A stretch of DNA of 64,000 bases from Membranipora membranacea (taxonomy: Eukaryota > Bryozoa > Gymnolaemata > Cheilostomatida > Membraniporidae): positions 17,918,001 through 17,982,000 of the forward strand of contig OU612075.1 of assembly GCA_914767715.1 (NCBI GenBank), read 5' to 3'. Each line of letters opens with the position of its first letter. Within the stretch, counting starts at the first letter, position 1. Positions 37,201 through 48,726 of this stretch are shown here, piece after piece. The notes under the pieces are model-generated. The model was given only the letters and a program-made list of their open reading frames with translations. It had not been told where the DNA came from and ran no database searches. The position numbers and the translations under genes are program-made.

Positions 37201-40200
37201 TAGTGTAAAACCGCTTTGAAGTATCCATTGTGGCTTACATACATCAAGCGGTATATAAATAAACTCATTACCATTATTGTTATTGTCAATTCGGTCCTAT
37301 ATACATAGGAGAAGGATTGCTTTCTGTAAGAAAATTGTGTCTAAAATCTATGGCTCACAGTTTCTGGCCATGACTATGCAGACATGTCATCTTTTTTCTA
37401 TGTAAGTTTAGACAGCTCTAAACTTTTATATTCAAACTCTCTGTTAAAACTGAACTGTCCAGCTTGTTTCTCCATTCTTCCATTCAGGCCTAATATTGTC
37501 AACATTCCAGTTAGTAATGACAAGAAAATCAGTGCTAGGAAGCAATTATATATAAGTATCTTACCCTGAAGCTCAGTAGCGTTCTCCAGTGAGACTGTGG
37601 TGTTAGCTGAGTCTGAGTCTTCAACAGCAGATGTCGAGCTACAAGGACAACAATCTTGAGACATCAGCCAACAGAGTACTGAGAAGGCATCAAGTATCAG
37701 GTATATCAGCATCAGGTTTTTAAAATGAGCTTTTTCATATAGATTTACATGCGCTTAGGTCAATACACAGACATTTCCTAATTCTGATGACCAGCCGTCT
37801 ATCAATTGTCACATGTTAATCTATATGATAAAGCTCATTTTAAAAACCTGGATTACTCATAGCCTATGCATCCTAGCAAAAAATGACAACAATATGGTGT
37901 ATAGCTTGAAGGTTGGACATTTAAAAAAAGTTGGAAATTAGTCTTTAGCATAAATACAAAATGAATTATGACCTATTATAGGTGGTTATGTCTGTATCAC
38001 AAAACTCCATTGTAACTTATATAAAATTGACAGGTGGCCAGATTGATGAATTTCCCCCACTGGATCAACAACCGCAGGCACTATAACGATCATTGAAGTG
38101 TCCCCTCTGTATATCCTTACTCTGTGATATCTTCCACTGGCAAAAAAAAGATCAGCCAAAAAATACCATCTTGATAAAAGTCACCATACACCCTCAAGTA
38201 ATTTATTTGGATTACCACACAAAATCTTGCTGGTTTTTCACTTAGCCTAAGAAGATGTACAGCCTTTACCCTGTTTGGAGGATAAATCATTTGGGCAGCC
38301 ACTGATACAATGCTGTAGGAGGGCAGGGGGATTTTACCAGGGAAAGTGATTTCTAGCAGCAGTGGGTTTGGTCCACCTTTGCAAGCTAGGAATTACAACG
38401 CTGTATTGGCAAATTTAACCGTTTCAACTTAACTGTCAGATTTTTCAATGCGACCAGACAACCATAGAATGCCAGAACAGAACCGATGATGCCTCGATTT
38501 AGATACGTAGCCGGCCGGCCAAGTAACTCTAATAGGAGGCGAGTGCAAAGAATGTGTATACATGTAATATGAAAAACTGCAGCCTGCTGACAGGCTATAT
38601 ACATTTACATGTATGATACAGTTTACAAACATACTAAACGGAATAGAACTCACAGTTTGACGACAAGAACACCAGTTATCCAGTAGTCAACAGCCTCGAA
38701 ATATGACTGATATACCAACAAATTTTTGCTGCTTAGAAATACTCAATATAGATGAGCAGCTATCTATATTGTGATCTAAGATAACTTTGTTTACTACTGA
38801 TTACGGACATGGTCCAAGAATCATGGCTTGAGAAAGCCACAGATTACCACAATAGAAAGCTTTGAGATTATTTGCTGAAACAATTAAGTTTATATCTGAC
38901 TTGACAGAGGAACCTGCTAGTCTTAGTGATTCAACACTCTATAACACCTGCTATCTGTTGCAAATTCAATTCCAAAATATTGACATCATAGAATAAACAC
39001 ACTTTACAACGCAGTTATGAATTTTCAAGCAGCAGATACAACTGTACAACTTTCCTCAAATAAAAACCCACATAAGCGAATACCCAAAACTTGGCTGTTT
39101 TTCCGTTGTTACTCCTTGGTCTCGAGTTGAGGTTGTGCCTTTGACATGTCTCTTTCATATCAATGGGAGTGGCAAAAATTGTTATTCATACAAATAAACA
39201 TATAAATACCAGTATTTATATAATGTTTATGGTCATACATCATAGCGAACTCTATGACTGTGATTTACTTGCAGGAGTGATTCATATCAAACTCTTGTTT
39301 TACAATGCTGACCTGATATTGGTGTGACCAGCAGCTCCTGTTGTGCTGGTGGTGTTATCCTCAGACTGTGCAGGCATAGCTACAGGCTCCGCTGTATCAT
39401 CTGAAGGGAAATTTAAAATTTATAAGGAAAACTACAACTTTCCTACAATGCAGTTTTATCCCGAAATTTCTAGGAAGCTCAGGTCAGTTGATAGATTTAA
39501 TTATTAACTTTTACTTTTAAATCTTATACTACAATAAAGCCTATGGGTCAGTCTCATTCATGTTAATCATTGAACTGATCTCACTGGTATTTCCAGAAAA
39601 TTGCATTATGGGATTATGGACAACATTGAAATTCGAAATTTACTGAGCTGATCAAATCTTACACATCTCCTCTTTTGTTTAGATTATCTGTGGCTTCAAT
39701 TCATAATATTGGGCAGGGGTTAGTATAAGTGCTAAGACTGCTGCAATGCAAGTTAGTGGCATTACATGATCAACCACTGGCATTGCAGCCATCTGAGCAC
39801 TTAAGCAGAGGCCACATGCTCGTGCAAATTTCCACTAATTCTTGCAAATTGAATTTCGTACAAATATTGGCCTGCCACACATGCTTGTCATTTCCCAAAT
39901 TCGTACTAATGATTTATGGGTGTAATCCTACTGTAATCCTCGTCAGCCAATCTAAACCATAGGCCTACCTACAGTGATAAATAAAAAATTAAACCAAGGA
40001 GAAGCTGTTTCTACTTGTATATTATACCAACCAGTCCAGTGATTCAGCTTCTGGATATGCTTAGGCTCAACTATCTCCTGATATTTATTCAATTTGATAC
40101 CCCATTAGTCATTGTATCCGTTCTCCCTCTTGCTCCAGGTCCAAATCAATGAGAAGCTCCACATATTGATCAACCATTCCATCTTTTTAACCAAAGTTGT

Positions 40201-40616
40201 TTACATAGATAAGGCCTTGACATATCAGTCAAAACAGACAGCCAATCAATCAAATCTGACACCCAATCAGATAACATTTCGTGAAAATTTACGGATTTGG
40301 ATTCGTGCATCGTGAACATCCAACGTTTCACGAATTCGTGGAAATCCCTATTCGTACGAAATTATTCGTGAATAATTTATACGAATCGTGAGAAAGCAGC
40401 CTCGTGTGGCCTTAGCTTTAGACTAGGCAGGTATGAACATGAATGAGGTGTTTACTGAACTTGCTATGAGATATGCACACATCTCAATGATGAGGACCAG
40501 AAAATAATCCATACCAAATTGATGTCATAGAAAAACATACTTGTCTGTCCACCAACACACAGAAACAAATATTGCAGAAGTAGTAAGTATAAAGTGTAGT
40601 ATCCAGATAGAGCCAT
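34273..40616 (-). CDS. Small type I single-pass membrane protein, unknown family
   Basis: Five exons (minus): 40616-40541, 39400-39313, 37638-37565, 36854-36756, 34373-34273. They sum to 438 nt, with phases 1, 2, 1, 1 all compatible, giving 145 aa. Residues 1-23 are a strong signal peptide with a YLLLLQYLFLCV core. The ectodomain (about 24-90) is Ser/Thr/Glu-rich, lacks Cys and has five N-glycosylation sequons (NDT, NTT, NIS, NTT, NAT), like a mucin-type stalk. One transmembrane helix (GLAIGLTLAMTVSVLI) follows. The cytoplasmic tail of about 35 residues starts HFKCGKR (a possible palmitoylated Cys) and contains LLSPSR. I do not recognise the family. The gene shares strand with the KAP and receptor genes; a role at the cell surface is inferred only from topology. 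Confidence 0.85.
34909..36164. repeat. 57-bp minisatellite, 22 copies
   Basis: Unit anchors (ttgagtatga) recur every 57 bp from 34914 to 36111, giving exactly 22 units with no length change. Variants are few (ctaagg/cttagg/cttatg, gagaga/gtgaga, ggtgag/ggcgag, gttagc/gtcagc) and recur in a pattern of higher-order blocks. All frames of the common unit contain stops on the plus strand, so it is non-coding. It lies in the last intron of the small membrane protein gene. Confidence 0.97.
36990..37285 (+). repeat. SINE-like element with LINE-type 3' tail and 18-G run
   Basis: A box B-like gtgttcaattgcc occurs at about 37037. The 3' end reads accgctttgaag ... atcaagcggtatataaataa, the tail style common to many animal SINEs that borrow a LINE 3' end. 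A run of 18 G lies at 37175-37192. It is intronic in the small membrane protein gene. Confidence 0.6.
37711..38140. repeat. Foldback arms plus a dispersed repeat shared with 57783-58075
   Basis: caggtttttaaaatgagct at 37713 is repeated inverted at about 37830-37850 (40-bp imperfect arms). From 37848 on, the text (ggattactcatagcctatg, tagcttgaaggttgga, cccctctgtatatccttact) matches 57783-58075 in the same orientation. The shared repeat is about 285 bp and non-coding. Confidence 0.75.
39738..40435. repeat. MITE-like sequence with aggccaca termini
   Basis: gcagaggccacatgctcgtg at about 39803 and its imperfect complement (ctcgtgtggcctta) at about 40411 bracket AT-rich sequence rich in attcgt/acgaat motifs in both orientations. 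The left side (39738-39790) also carries a piece of the short palindromic repeat seen at 21640. It is intronic in the small membrane protein gene. Confidence 0.5.
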
Positions 40617-42066
40617 GCCAATATCCTCAACTTTAACAATTTGGCGATCGCTACAAAATATAATCCATGGATAGAAATTGACTAGATTTCAACTCTTTGT
40701 GAATGATGATAACCAACAGTGTCCGCAAGCAAACAATCTAGTCGCAATGGAAATTTCTAAATCGAACAGATATACCTATTCGGATTTCTAAGAAAAATTG
40801 TAACTGTGATAAATGTTATGATTTGTTATAGCAGAACTCTGAGGTATACAAACCTTTGATGTTCTGGATAAAGATTTATGTGCTAACGATGAGATGGTTA
40901 CCTGTATTCAAGCGGCTGAAACAGATCGGCAATTAAATCAATGATGAGCTAAATAATGCAATATGTCATGTCATATCCCAATATAGCGATGCTATACGTA
41001 AGCTCTTCCACTTGTATGGGCAGCAGCTGGTCTTGAGGAGGTTGCGAGCAAATTTCATTAGCCAGGTTGTAGTAAACAGATTTTCAGGAGTGGCCGTATC
41101 CACCTATGCGTGCATAAAATTGATCAAATCTGTTTGATACCAATGCTAAGTTTCTTACATTTTGCGGGTGACCCTAAAAATGGTTACATAGTGCCCCCAA
41201 TTTCTCATGCTGAGTTGGGATGCAGTGAGAAGTCATAGATGATTTCCTAGTATGTAAAACAAGTGGGCGGTGGAAGGTATCCCCGCCCAAAGTTCGGGCA
41301 CACTTGAACAGACGATCTGTACTGGCATGGGTTGGCTTGGATGGAGGGATGGACACATGTTTTTGATATAAAAGCAGAAAGATTTTGGAGTGAGAGTTTT
41401 GTTGGACATACTTATTTTGATGGAGGGGGACAAAAGGCTCTTAGCATATGGTAGTTGCTTGACGGATCGTAATTGCATGATGGGCGGTAATTGCGGACAT
41501 TGACAGACTGAAAAAGATTTTGAAGGACACTCAGAAAAATAATGGATGGACATTTTTTGATTGTAGAAATAGAAAGATGGACAAATGGATAAATTCTTTT
41601 GATGAGCAAGCAACCACATTTTGGCGTACACAATCTGCTGGACAGATATATATATTGCAGACAATTCATTCATGTTTAATCAGAAGTCTCTACTGGCTGG
41701 CTCCTAATGTATTTACGTTGTTGAAATCAACCGTGAGACCTTGTCCACATCCAGACATATTCCCTCTCATTATTAAAATAAACCAAAATCCTGCCCATCA
41801 AAGTTATACGTGGTGACAGTTAGCTCTCAACATGTGTGATGTTATCTGGGAGATATTAGAACTATCAAGTAGAGAGAGCTTCGAGAGAGATAGCTATTCT
41901 GCCATCGAGCCACACTCTATATGCTCCTGTATTCTAATACACGACAGAGATTCTATGAATTCAACACTGGTCTTTAAAATGATGAACAGCAATCTCCCAG
42001 TAATCAATGTCAGTGAACACTTCACCAAAATAGCCAACGACAATCACCATCCCCTGATCTCTTGTA
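40617..42066. other. Divergent intergenic region; one weak ORF near its right end
   Basis: The left part should hold the promoter of the small membrane protein gene. From 41832 an ATG opens a plus-strand frame of about 80 codons (MCDVIWEILELSSRESFERD...) that stays open until it runs into the TTAA MITE at 42067. No splice partner was found. It may be a chance frame or a gene piece cut by the MITE. Confidence 0.3.
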
Positions 42067-42443
42067 TTAAAGGGCAACCAAGGTTTCAAACAACTTCTCA
42101 TTGATCAATAGCAGATTGCACCTTCTGCATAGGAAAAAAGACAAAATCTAATTAGGATGATTATTCAGCCAGAATTCCTGTGAAACGTTCCATCCATCAG
42201 GTACTCAAACTCAGCTATAATAGAATACCATAGAGCAGTTTCCTGTTCCTGTTTTTATTTAGCCTGTGTTCTATCATCATTACAGCAATGTATTGTAACC
42301 TCCCATAAACTGAAGTGTTACCCAGCTTAGAGTCAGCAACTACTTTGAGTTTTGCATCGCGTAATGCACAAAGCTGATGCTGCCTAGCACATTATTTACT
42401 ACCCATTTAATGCATTGCTGTGAAACCTTGGTTGCCCCTTTAA
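42067..42443. mobile_element. piggyBac-type MITE (TTAA-flanked), copy 2
   Basis: TTAA at 42067-42070 and 42440-42443 brackets inverted termini agggcaaccaaggtttc. The body is the reverse complement of 10215-10599 with modest divergence. No ORF of note is present. Confidence 0.85.
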
Positions 42444-42564
42444 GGTAAACACAAACAGAATATCTGCTCGCAGGGCAAAGATAGATAAATACTCCCCATG
42501 ATTTTTTAAAGCACATGGGCGTCACATTATGTCCCATATTTGTAAACTTTTAATTGATTCTAGG

Positions 42565-42806
42565 GAAATGAAATTGCAGTCATATGGTCCAATCAAAATT
42601 GAGGGTGTGCAGAATTGGTTGAAGTCCTAAAGCCTTAATTTGATTTATTATACCACAAAACTGCTTTCATATTTGGCATGAAATGAAATGAAATGAAATT
42701 GCAGTCATATGGTCCAATCAAAATTCAGCGTGTGCAGAATTGGTTGAAGTCCTAAAGCCTTAATTTGATTTATTATAACCACAAAACTGTTTTCATATTT
42801 GGCATT
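42565..42806. repeat. Tandem duplication, 125-bp unit, two copies
   Basis: gaaatgaaattgcagtcata at 42565 recurs at 42690, and the following text is almost identical up to atttggcat at 42806. The junction carries extra (aaatg)n units. It is non-coding. Confidence 0.92.
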
Positions 42807-43375
42807 GAACCATTTCACCAAAAGATCTGATTGGATAATTTTTTCCTCGCACCGCCTAAGATGGATACATTAGCAAGACCATTTAATTAATTAATTTATT
42901 GTTTTCTTATACATATAAAAGGATGGGAATATTTAGTGAAGGGTGCAAAACAGTGGATAGAGGTGACAAGATACACTACAAAACTTTGATAAAAAAGGCT
43001 CGAACCAGTGTTAAGGTGAGCGGTAATAAGGGCACAATTTGCCCACTTTTAATATTATGTTAACAATGATAATAAATATCACAATGATAATAAATATACA
43101 GAAGTGACAGAGTTTGGCATCTGCGACATGGACAATATTCTGATAACTACAACTTAGAAGAATTTCGAACAATTGCATTGTACAAACTCACATTAATATT
43201 GATTAACATTATTATTATTTATTATAATGCTATTTTTAGAGTACTTGGTGGTCTGTGTGTAGCACGCATCTCCTGTATGGCTCAGTATCATAATACACTA
43301 TACATGTCTTCTACTGCTGATCCATTTTGATTCTGTTTCGCTTACACACATGTCTATTTATTGTATTCCAACAGA

Positions 43376-43906
43376 ATGAAGTTGAATGTATACCCAGCTA
43401 TGGTATTTCTAGTGTGCTTGCTATCTCTGGATATACCATTTATAAACGGAGCAAATATCGATAAATGTGAGTATTTATACAAGTGTGGTAGGATACAAGA
43501 CTAGTTTGGACTCGCAACTGATGATGCACCCTCACCTCATAAGATGTTTGCCCAAGTAGAGTGTTGAGATAATATTCCCATCAAGATATAAAAACTCTAT
43601 GGATAAGTCTGATCAGTTAAGAATGTAAGAAATAACTTAGATGTGCAGAAGCTGTTTTTTGCATGCTGAAGTAAAAGACAATTAGGGAATCGCTCTTGTT
43701 GACAATCTATTCTTTATTGCTGTTTGTTGTATTTCATCAGGGACCAACATGCATGGAAAGGTTGCGGACCAGGATATCAAGCTACCTTTTCTCCATGGAA
43801 CATGCCTGCAGCAACACACTGTTATATGAATGATATCGGCTATGCCCCTCGTTACTGCTGTAAGGGCTTTGTTGTGAACACATATATTGAATTAAGAGAT
43901 GTCTAA
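43376..43906 (+). CDS. Small secreted Cys-containing peptide, unknown family
   Basis: Coding exon 1 starts with ATG at 43376, directly after an acceptor-like ttccaacag, so a 5' non-coding exon is likely. It encodes a strong signal peptide (MKLNVYPAMVFLVCLLSLDI, then PFINGA). Exon 2 runs from 43741 (acceptor tttcatcag) to TAA at 43904-43906. It encodes a compact domain with KGCGPGY, THCYMN and RYCCKG, followed by a short tail. The donor of exon 1 is ambiguous: ends at 43470 or 43482 both give the needed phase 2 (86 or 90 aa), with weak consensus. The mature peptide would be about 60 residues with five Cys and many aromatic residues. It could be a secreted peptide of the defence or structural kind; I do not recognise the family. 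Confidence 0.7.
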
Positions 43907-46900
43907 CGAAAGTGATACACCTTGGTTATGACATGTGTTTCAATTAATTTCAATAAGTATAACCTAACAGTAATAAGATGATAATCCATCGGTTTTTTGA
44001 TAATACTTTTAATGCCTTTTGATATACCATTTACACATTCAAGTGATACTATTATATATATTCTATATGCTATTATATATATATAAACATAATACAACAA
44101 AATATGTGTCATAACAAATAACTATACTCCATCCAGAGTTAACCAGGGGAAGGCAATTTCTAATTTATTCATGATCTGTACTACTCACCCTTGTAACATC
44201 TATTATTTGTCAATCTTGAATAATCTCGGCATTGAATAAGAGTGATGACAATGATTGATGGTCAAAATTAAGAAAGCAATGTCAAGATTAAAATTATTTT
44301 TCTATGTAGTTGAGAATTTCTGCATTACTTAATTTCTCCATTGTTGATCATAGTCCCAAAAAAAAGCTTGCAGGTAAAAAGTCAAATGAATTATTTTAGC
44401 AAAATGAGAGCAGATAACTCCAAATTTGTTCAGCCCATTGTTTTGGATATGAGTTTGAATCCACAGGAAAAGTATATAAAAGTGGTTCAATATTGTGAGT
44501 GGCACTGGGGTGAGTTGGGGGAGTGTATTTTACACACTCATGCAGAAAACTACATCCAGTCAAATGAATTTAAGCTTAATATATACCACTTTCCCATCCC
44601 CCTATCAATCCTTGACCCAGTATAGTCAATTTTCAACAAATATTTTGGTGAGAAGAGATTTGTACTTCATCCAGTATCTATGATTGTCGCTAGACTGCAC
44701 GACAAATCGAAAACCTTGAGACGCAATAATAAAGATGTCAATTGGTTGGTTGATGTCAATTTTATGATTCCGCTCAGCGTTAGCCCAATGTGAAACCAGG
44801 TGCCTAGAAAACTTTTGGAAGGGAACATGATGGTTAATGGTAAATTGTACTTAATATTCTCTCCCAATAATGAGTCAAATTTAATGCGCCATTTTTGTAT
44901 GCCAGATGGTAAAGGTTAGCATAATACACATTTCCACTATCAGTCTCCTAACAATTGATGAGATGTTTCACCTATGAGCGTGCTGAAATATCTAACAGGC
45001 TTATTATTCATAGGAACAGATACCATCATACTCACATAAGCCCGGCTGTCAAGCTTTTCCCGGCGTTGCATAATCATGTTCTTGATTCTTGTTCTGTAAT
45101 GAAATTGTTAAAAAAATCAAGGTATCAACTATTTTAAATTTCCTAAGCATGCATATCGAGTCAGCTGCAGGCCACCAGTATACTTATATTATGGAATATC
45201 ACACTAATTACCCTGATCGGAAATCTGTTAAATCTCACTGCTGTTTTCGAAAGAAGTTACAGTTACTGAAGTTACAGTTACTGACGGTACCTGGTGACAT
45301 CAACATATTAGCCTTTTCAACATTTAAGCAGCTAAACACACACAGCTACATAATTTATTATAGCCCATGACATGTTCAATCATTTTACAAAGTTCCGAAC
45401 AACAGGGCATGTATACTACCATCCAATTTACCTTGAGTAGAACTCGAAATAATAAATACATCAGGGGGGCCTTTTAATTAAAAACCGTCATTTGATTGCT
45501 CAAAGTTGTTCTGTATAGTTGTAGATGGTGTGGCCATATTGTCATTGTGTCAAAATTTGGAGTCAAAGACCAAAATTTAAGATTTTGGAGATCAATGCAT
45601 TTCATGTTTGGAAGACTGATCATACCTACGATCATGAAAGTTAAAACTTCACATTCACCAAAATATCAAAAAATATTTCCAAAATTATTCCACCCAACAG
45701 AGTAATTTGTAACTGGATTGTTTATGTTTTGTACAAATATATAATATTATATTCATCAACTCATAATGTTGCAGGCTCTAGATGAAAAGTTTTAACATTA
45801 GCTTGTCATGTGATAGTGCATAAAACCAGTGTATAAAACCCAGGGAATGTCTCTGTTGCAACCCTAAGGAGGAAATTGATGATTTGTCCCATCATTCATC
45901 AGTAAAACGAGTATTTCTAATAGAGATAGTGGATTGGGAAAGTGTTGACTAATATCAGATTTTGCACCTAACCTTTAACTATTTTTGGCTTACCAGCTGG
46001 CATAGCCAAACATTTTTAGGGACGTGTTTTTTTTGTGTATCAGGTTTCTGCTTGAAAATTTCTAGTAAAATAAAAATGATAATATAAAGTAAAAAAAATG
46101 TAGCGGTGTGGTCTGATTAGTCTACACCAGAGAGGTCGAGACTAGAGTGACAACCACCTGATTAAACAAAGCTGAGACCACCCTGATCCGACAGCGACCA
46201 GGAAGCCCCATCTACCAAATACCCCCTACACACCACACCCAAACAAAGCCTCCGCCATCCAATCCCGCAGTCCCGACAGCCCGCTCCCCTCCTCCCCCAT
46301 TAAGTAAACTCATCACTCATTTACATGATATAATGTGGCACGGCTAAGTCCACATCAATCTCTATTATTATACTGGTGCTGGAAAATAGAAGACCTATTG
46401 CACTCAGTCGGTACGGTAAACCTTGAAAATAATGCAAGTGAGTGGTTTGACGGTGACAAGCAAGAGGAAGAGGAAGTGGAAGAAGGGGCCCTGTGTCTGA
46501 AGGAGCTATATACATACAACATAAACAAAAGGTGATTCAATTTTCCATTTCTCCATTTATAATTGCTAAGAATTGTTTGCACTGCTGACACACAGGCAAA
46601 TGTGTGTTTATTGAATTCTGTATTGCACAAAACTATTAATATGAGGCTGAATCTAAGCATTGTCACCTAATGGGCAAATGATTTGCTCAAACTGATCTTT
46701 AATCAGGGTAGAATTAACCGCACTAGCTGAAGACGTCATTATATTTATCTAGTAAGACGGACCAATTGTGATAGAAAATTTCAATTACTTTAAATTGGGT
46801 TCTTCATATATTTGTCAAGGCCAATTAACTTGAAATTGGCAACCCATTAAAAATACAGAGTTTTTTTACACCTAAAGAGCTCTTTTTTTTTCTAAAGATT

Positions 46901-47875
46901 CAATGTTGCAACCTAACACATAAAAAATTCCTCAGTGCCTCAATGATAATGATCCATATAGTGTCCGTCCAGGGGCTCCCCGGTGACCTAATAATATGGA
47001 TTCCCCACGTCTTTTTACAACTAAAGGTCAAAGTTTCAAATCTCTGTGGACATCCTGTGAGGAATATTAACCTGAAACGGAGGTGCTGTCTTTATTTGTT
47101 AGTAAACCTTTTTTTGAATATCCCTCCTTCAGGATGACATAATGGCATGGCTTACAGTACCACAATTACTATATTCACAAGCTGGAAATTGAGTCTTTTC
47201 TGTTGTTGTCTTCTGCTCATGAAATACCTTTAGAGTGTCTTGTAACTTTCTCCTTGCTCAATTTGAGGGCATTTCAACACTAATTTATTCTTTCTATCTG
47301 CTTTCCTCGCTAAAATAACTTGATTGGGTCAGACATTCATATCAATGTGGTAAGTTAGTCATGCTGTATAAATTGACCAATGAAAAATGTATGTATATAC
47401 ACATTCAACCTACTGGTCATGGGAATACAGTTTAATGACCCATAGCTAATCCAGCCATAAACCCCCACTACGCATAGCTAATGTGTTTGGGATCGCCATA
47501 GTGTGTTCTAGCCGGTACATAATAGTACTTTTGAGAATTGAGCTAAACTGTACATGCGCCATACCTTTTGAACCGATCCAAAGTTCCGAAACTCAAAACC
47601 TTACCAAACCACAATTGTAAAAAAATAAGCCGCAAATTGTAAACAGCTGTCAATTGTTAGCTTTCTTGCACTGCATTACGTTGCAGAAAGTCTCGTCTGA
47701 CAGTGTCGATCTGCAAGCAGTGTGCTTCAACATCCAGTTTTGGCAATCAAGTCTAGATAATTAATGATCTGCATGCCTCACTCAAGATCAAGTATGACTC
47801 AATTGGCCTTTTTTAGGAATTTGAGCCGAATCATGCTGGTTACAATACCCAAGGAATTCTCAACCTATGCCAAAT
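43907..47875. other. Gene-free interval with scattered repeats
   Basis: I found no convincing exon. A half terminus of the foldback family of 8823-9071 lies at 45463-45500 (aggggggccttttaattaaa). A C-rich, low-complexity stretch lies at 46150-46310. An acidic 66-codon frame at 46335-46535 has no support from splice sites or neighbours. Confidence 0.5.
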
Positions 47876-48726
47876 TTGGTGATTATACCACATTGATATA
47901 TCAGAGAGCAGTAGTAGCTCAGTGGGTTGGGTGTGGGTCTTTCATGCGAGAGGTCCCTGTTTGATGCCCAGAGGGGGTGGTGATGTCAGGAAGAGCATCC
48001 CACCATAATCGATCCTGTATCCCTTTGGTCCGTTGGCAGTCTCCTATCTTGCACTTCTATTTAAGAAATGGGCGGAGAGCGTGTGACAGTTACAACTGGT
48101 AGAGTTTTCATGCAGATGGTAATAGTAATATCAAACCTTACATCATGTTGCGCAATAGGTGGCAAAAATAGGAAAATGATCAAAGAAGATGATATTAATA
48201 TCTATAGTAATCAATGGAGTCAATCCAACTACACCATAAAAATCAGATCTATACAAAGGTCCGAAGCCAGTTTTCCAGGCGGCAGCATAATTGAAAAAAT
48301 AGTTTTGCTTTGATTATGGTTATACACATGTGATAAATAGGGGTATTGCTAGCCAACCCATGTAAACTTTTACATACACTCATTCTGACATACTCTTTCA
48401 GATTTTGGATGTTTTAAAATCATATACTCAGTTTGATCACTTTCCCTTTTGCCGGCAGCCTTTTTGTCAATTTGCTGCTTATTTTACAACCTTATTTAAG
48501 GTACAACATTACTGTCAAACCTTATCCGCCCGCTTTCATAAATGGAAGTGAAAGATAGGAGGCTGCCACCGGACTATGGGGGTGCAGGATCAATTATGGT
48601 GGGATGCTCTTCCTGACACCACTCCAACCCCTGAGGATTGGACAGGGACCTCTCGCATGAAAGAACTGCATCCAACCCACTGAGCTACTACTGCTCTCTT
48701 ACACATCAATGTGGTATAATCACCAA
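47876..48726. mobile_element. Foldback element with tRNA-like (SINE-type) termini in inverted orientation
   Basis: The left arm from 47876 (ttggtgattataccacattg) has its complement ending at 48726. Inside each arm is a tRNA-like head: tagctcagtgggttgg as box A and gaggtccctgtttgatgccc as box B at 47911-47985, inverted at 48615-48705. Both arms continue with gtcaggaagagcatcccacc and a shared 3' body. The inner part (48096-48500) matches 55930-56450. Each arm is at least 200 bp. Confidence 0.8.

Noticed and set aside
41233-41673. 146-codon minus-strand ORF
   Set aside because: It has no family features, no signal for splicing and amino-acid composition typical of chance reading of AT-rich DNA. 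A competing plus-strand frame is equally long.
46335-46535. Acidic 66-codon ORF
   Set aside because: It is single, short and in a low-complexity context without splice partners or recognisable domain.
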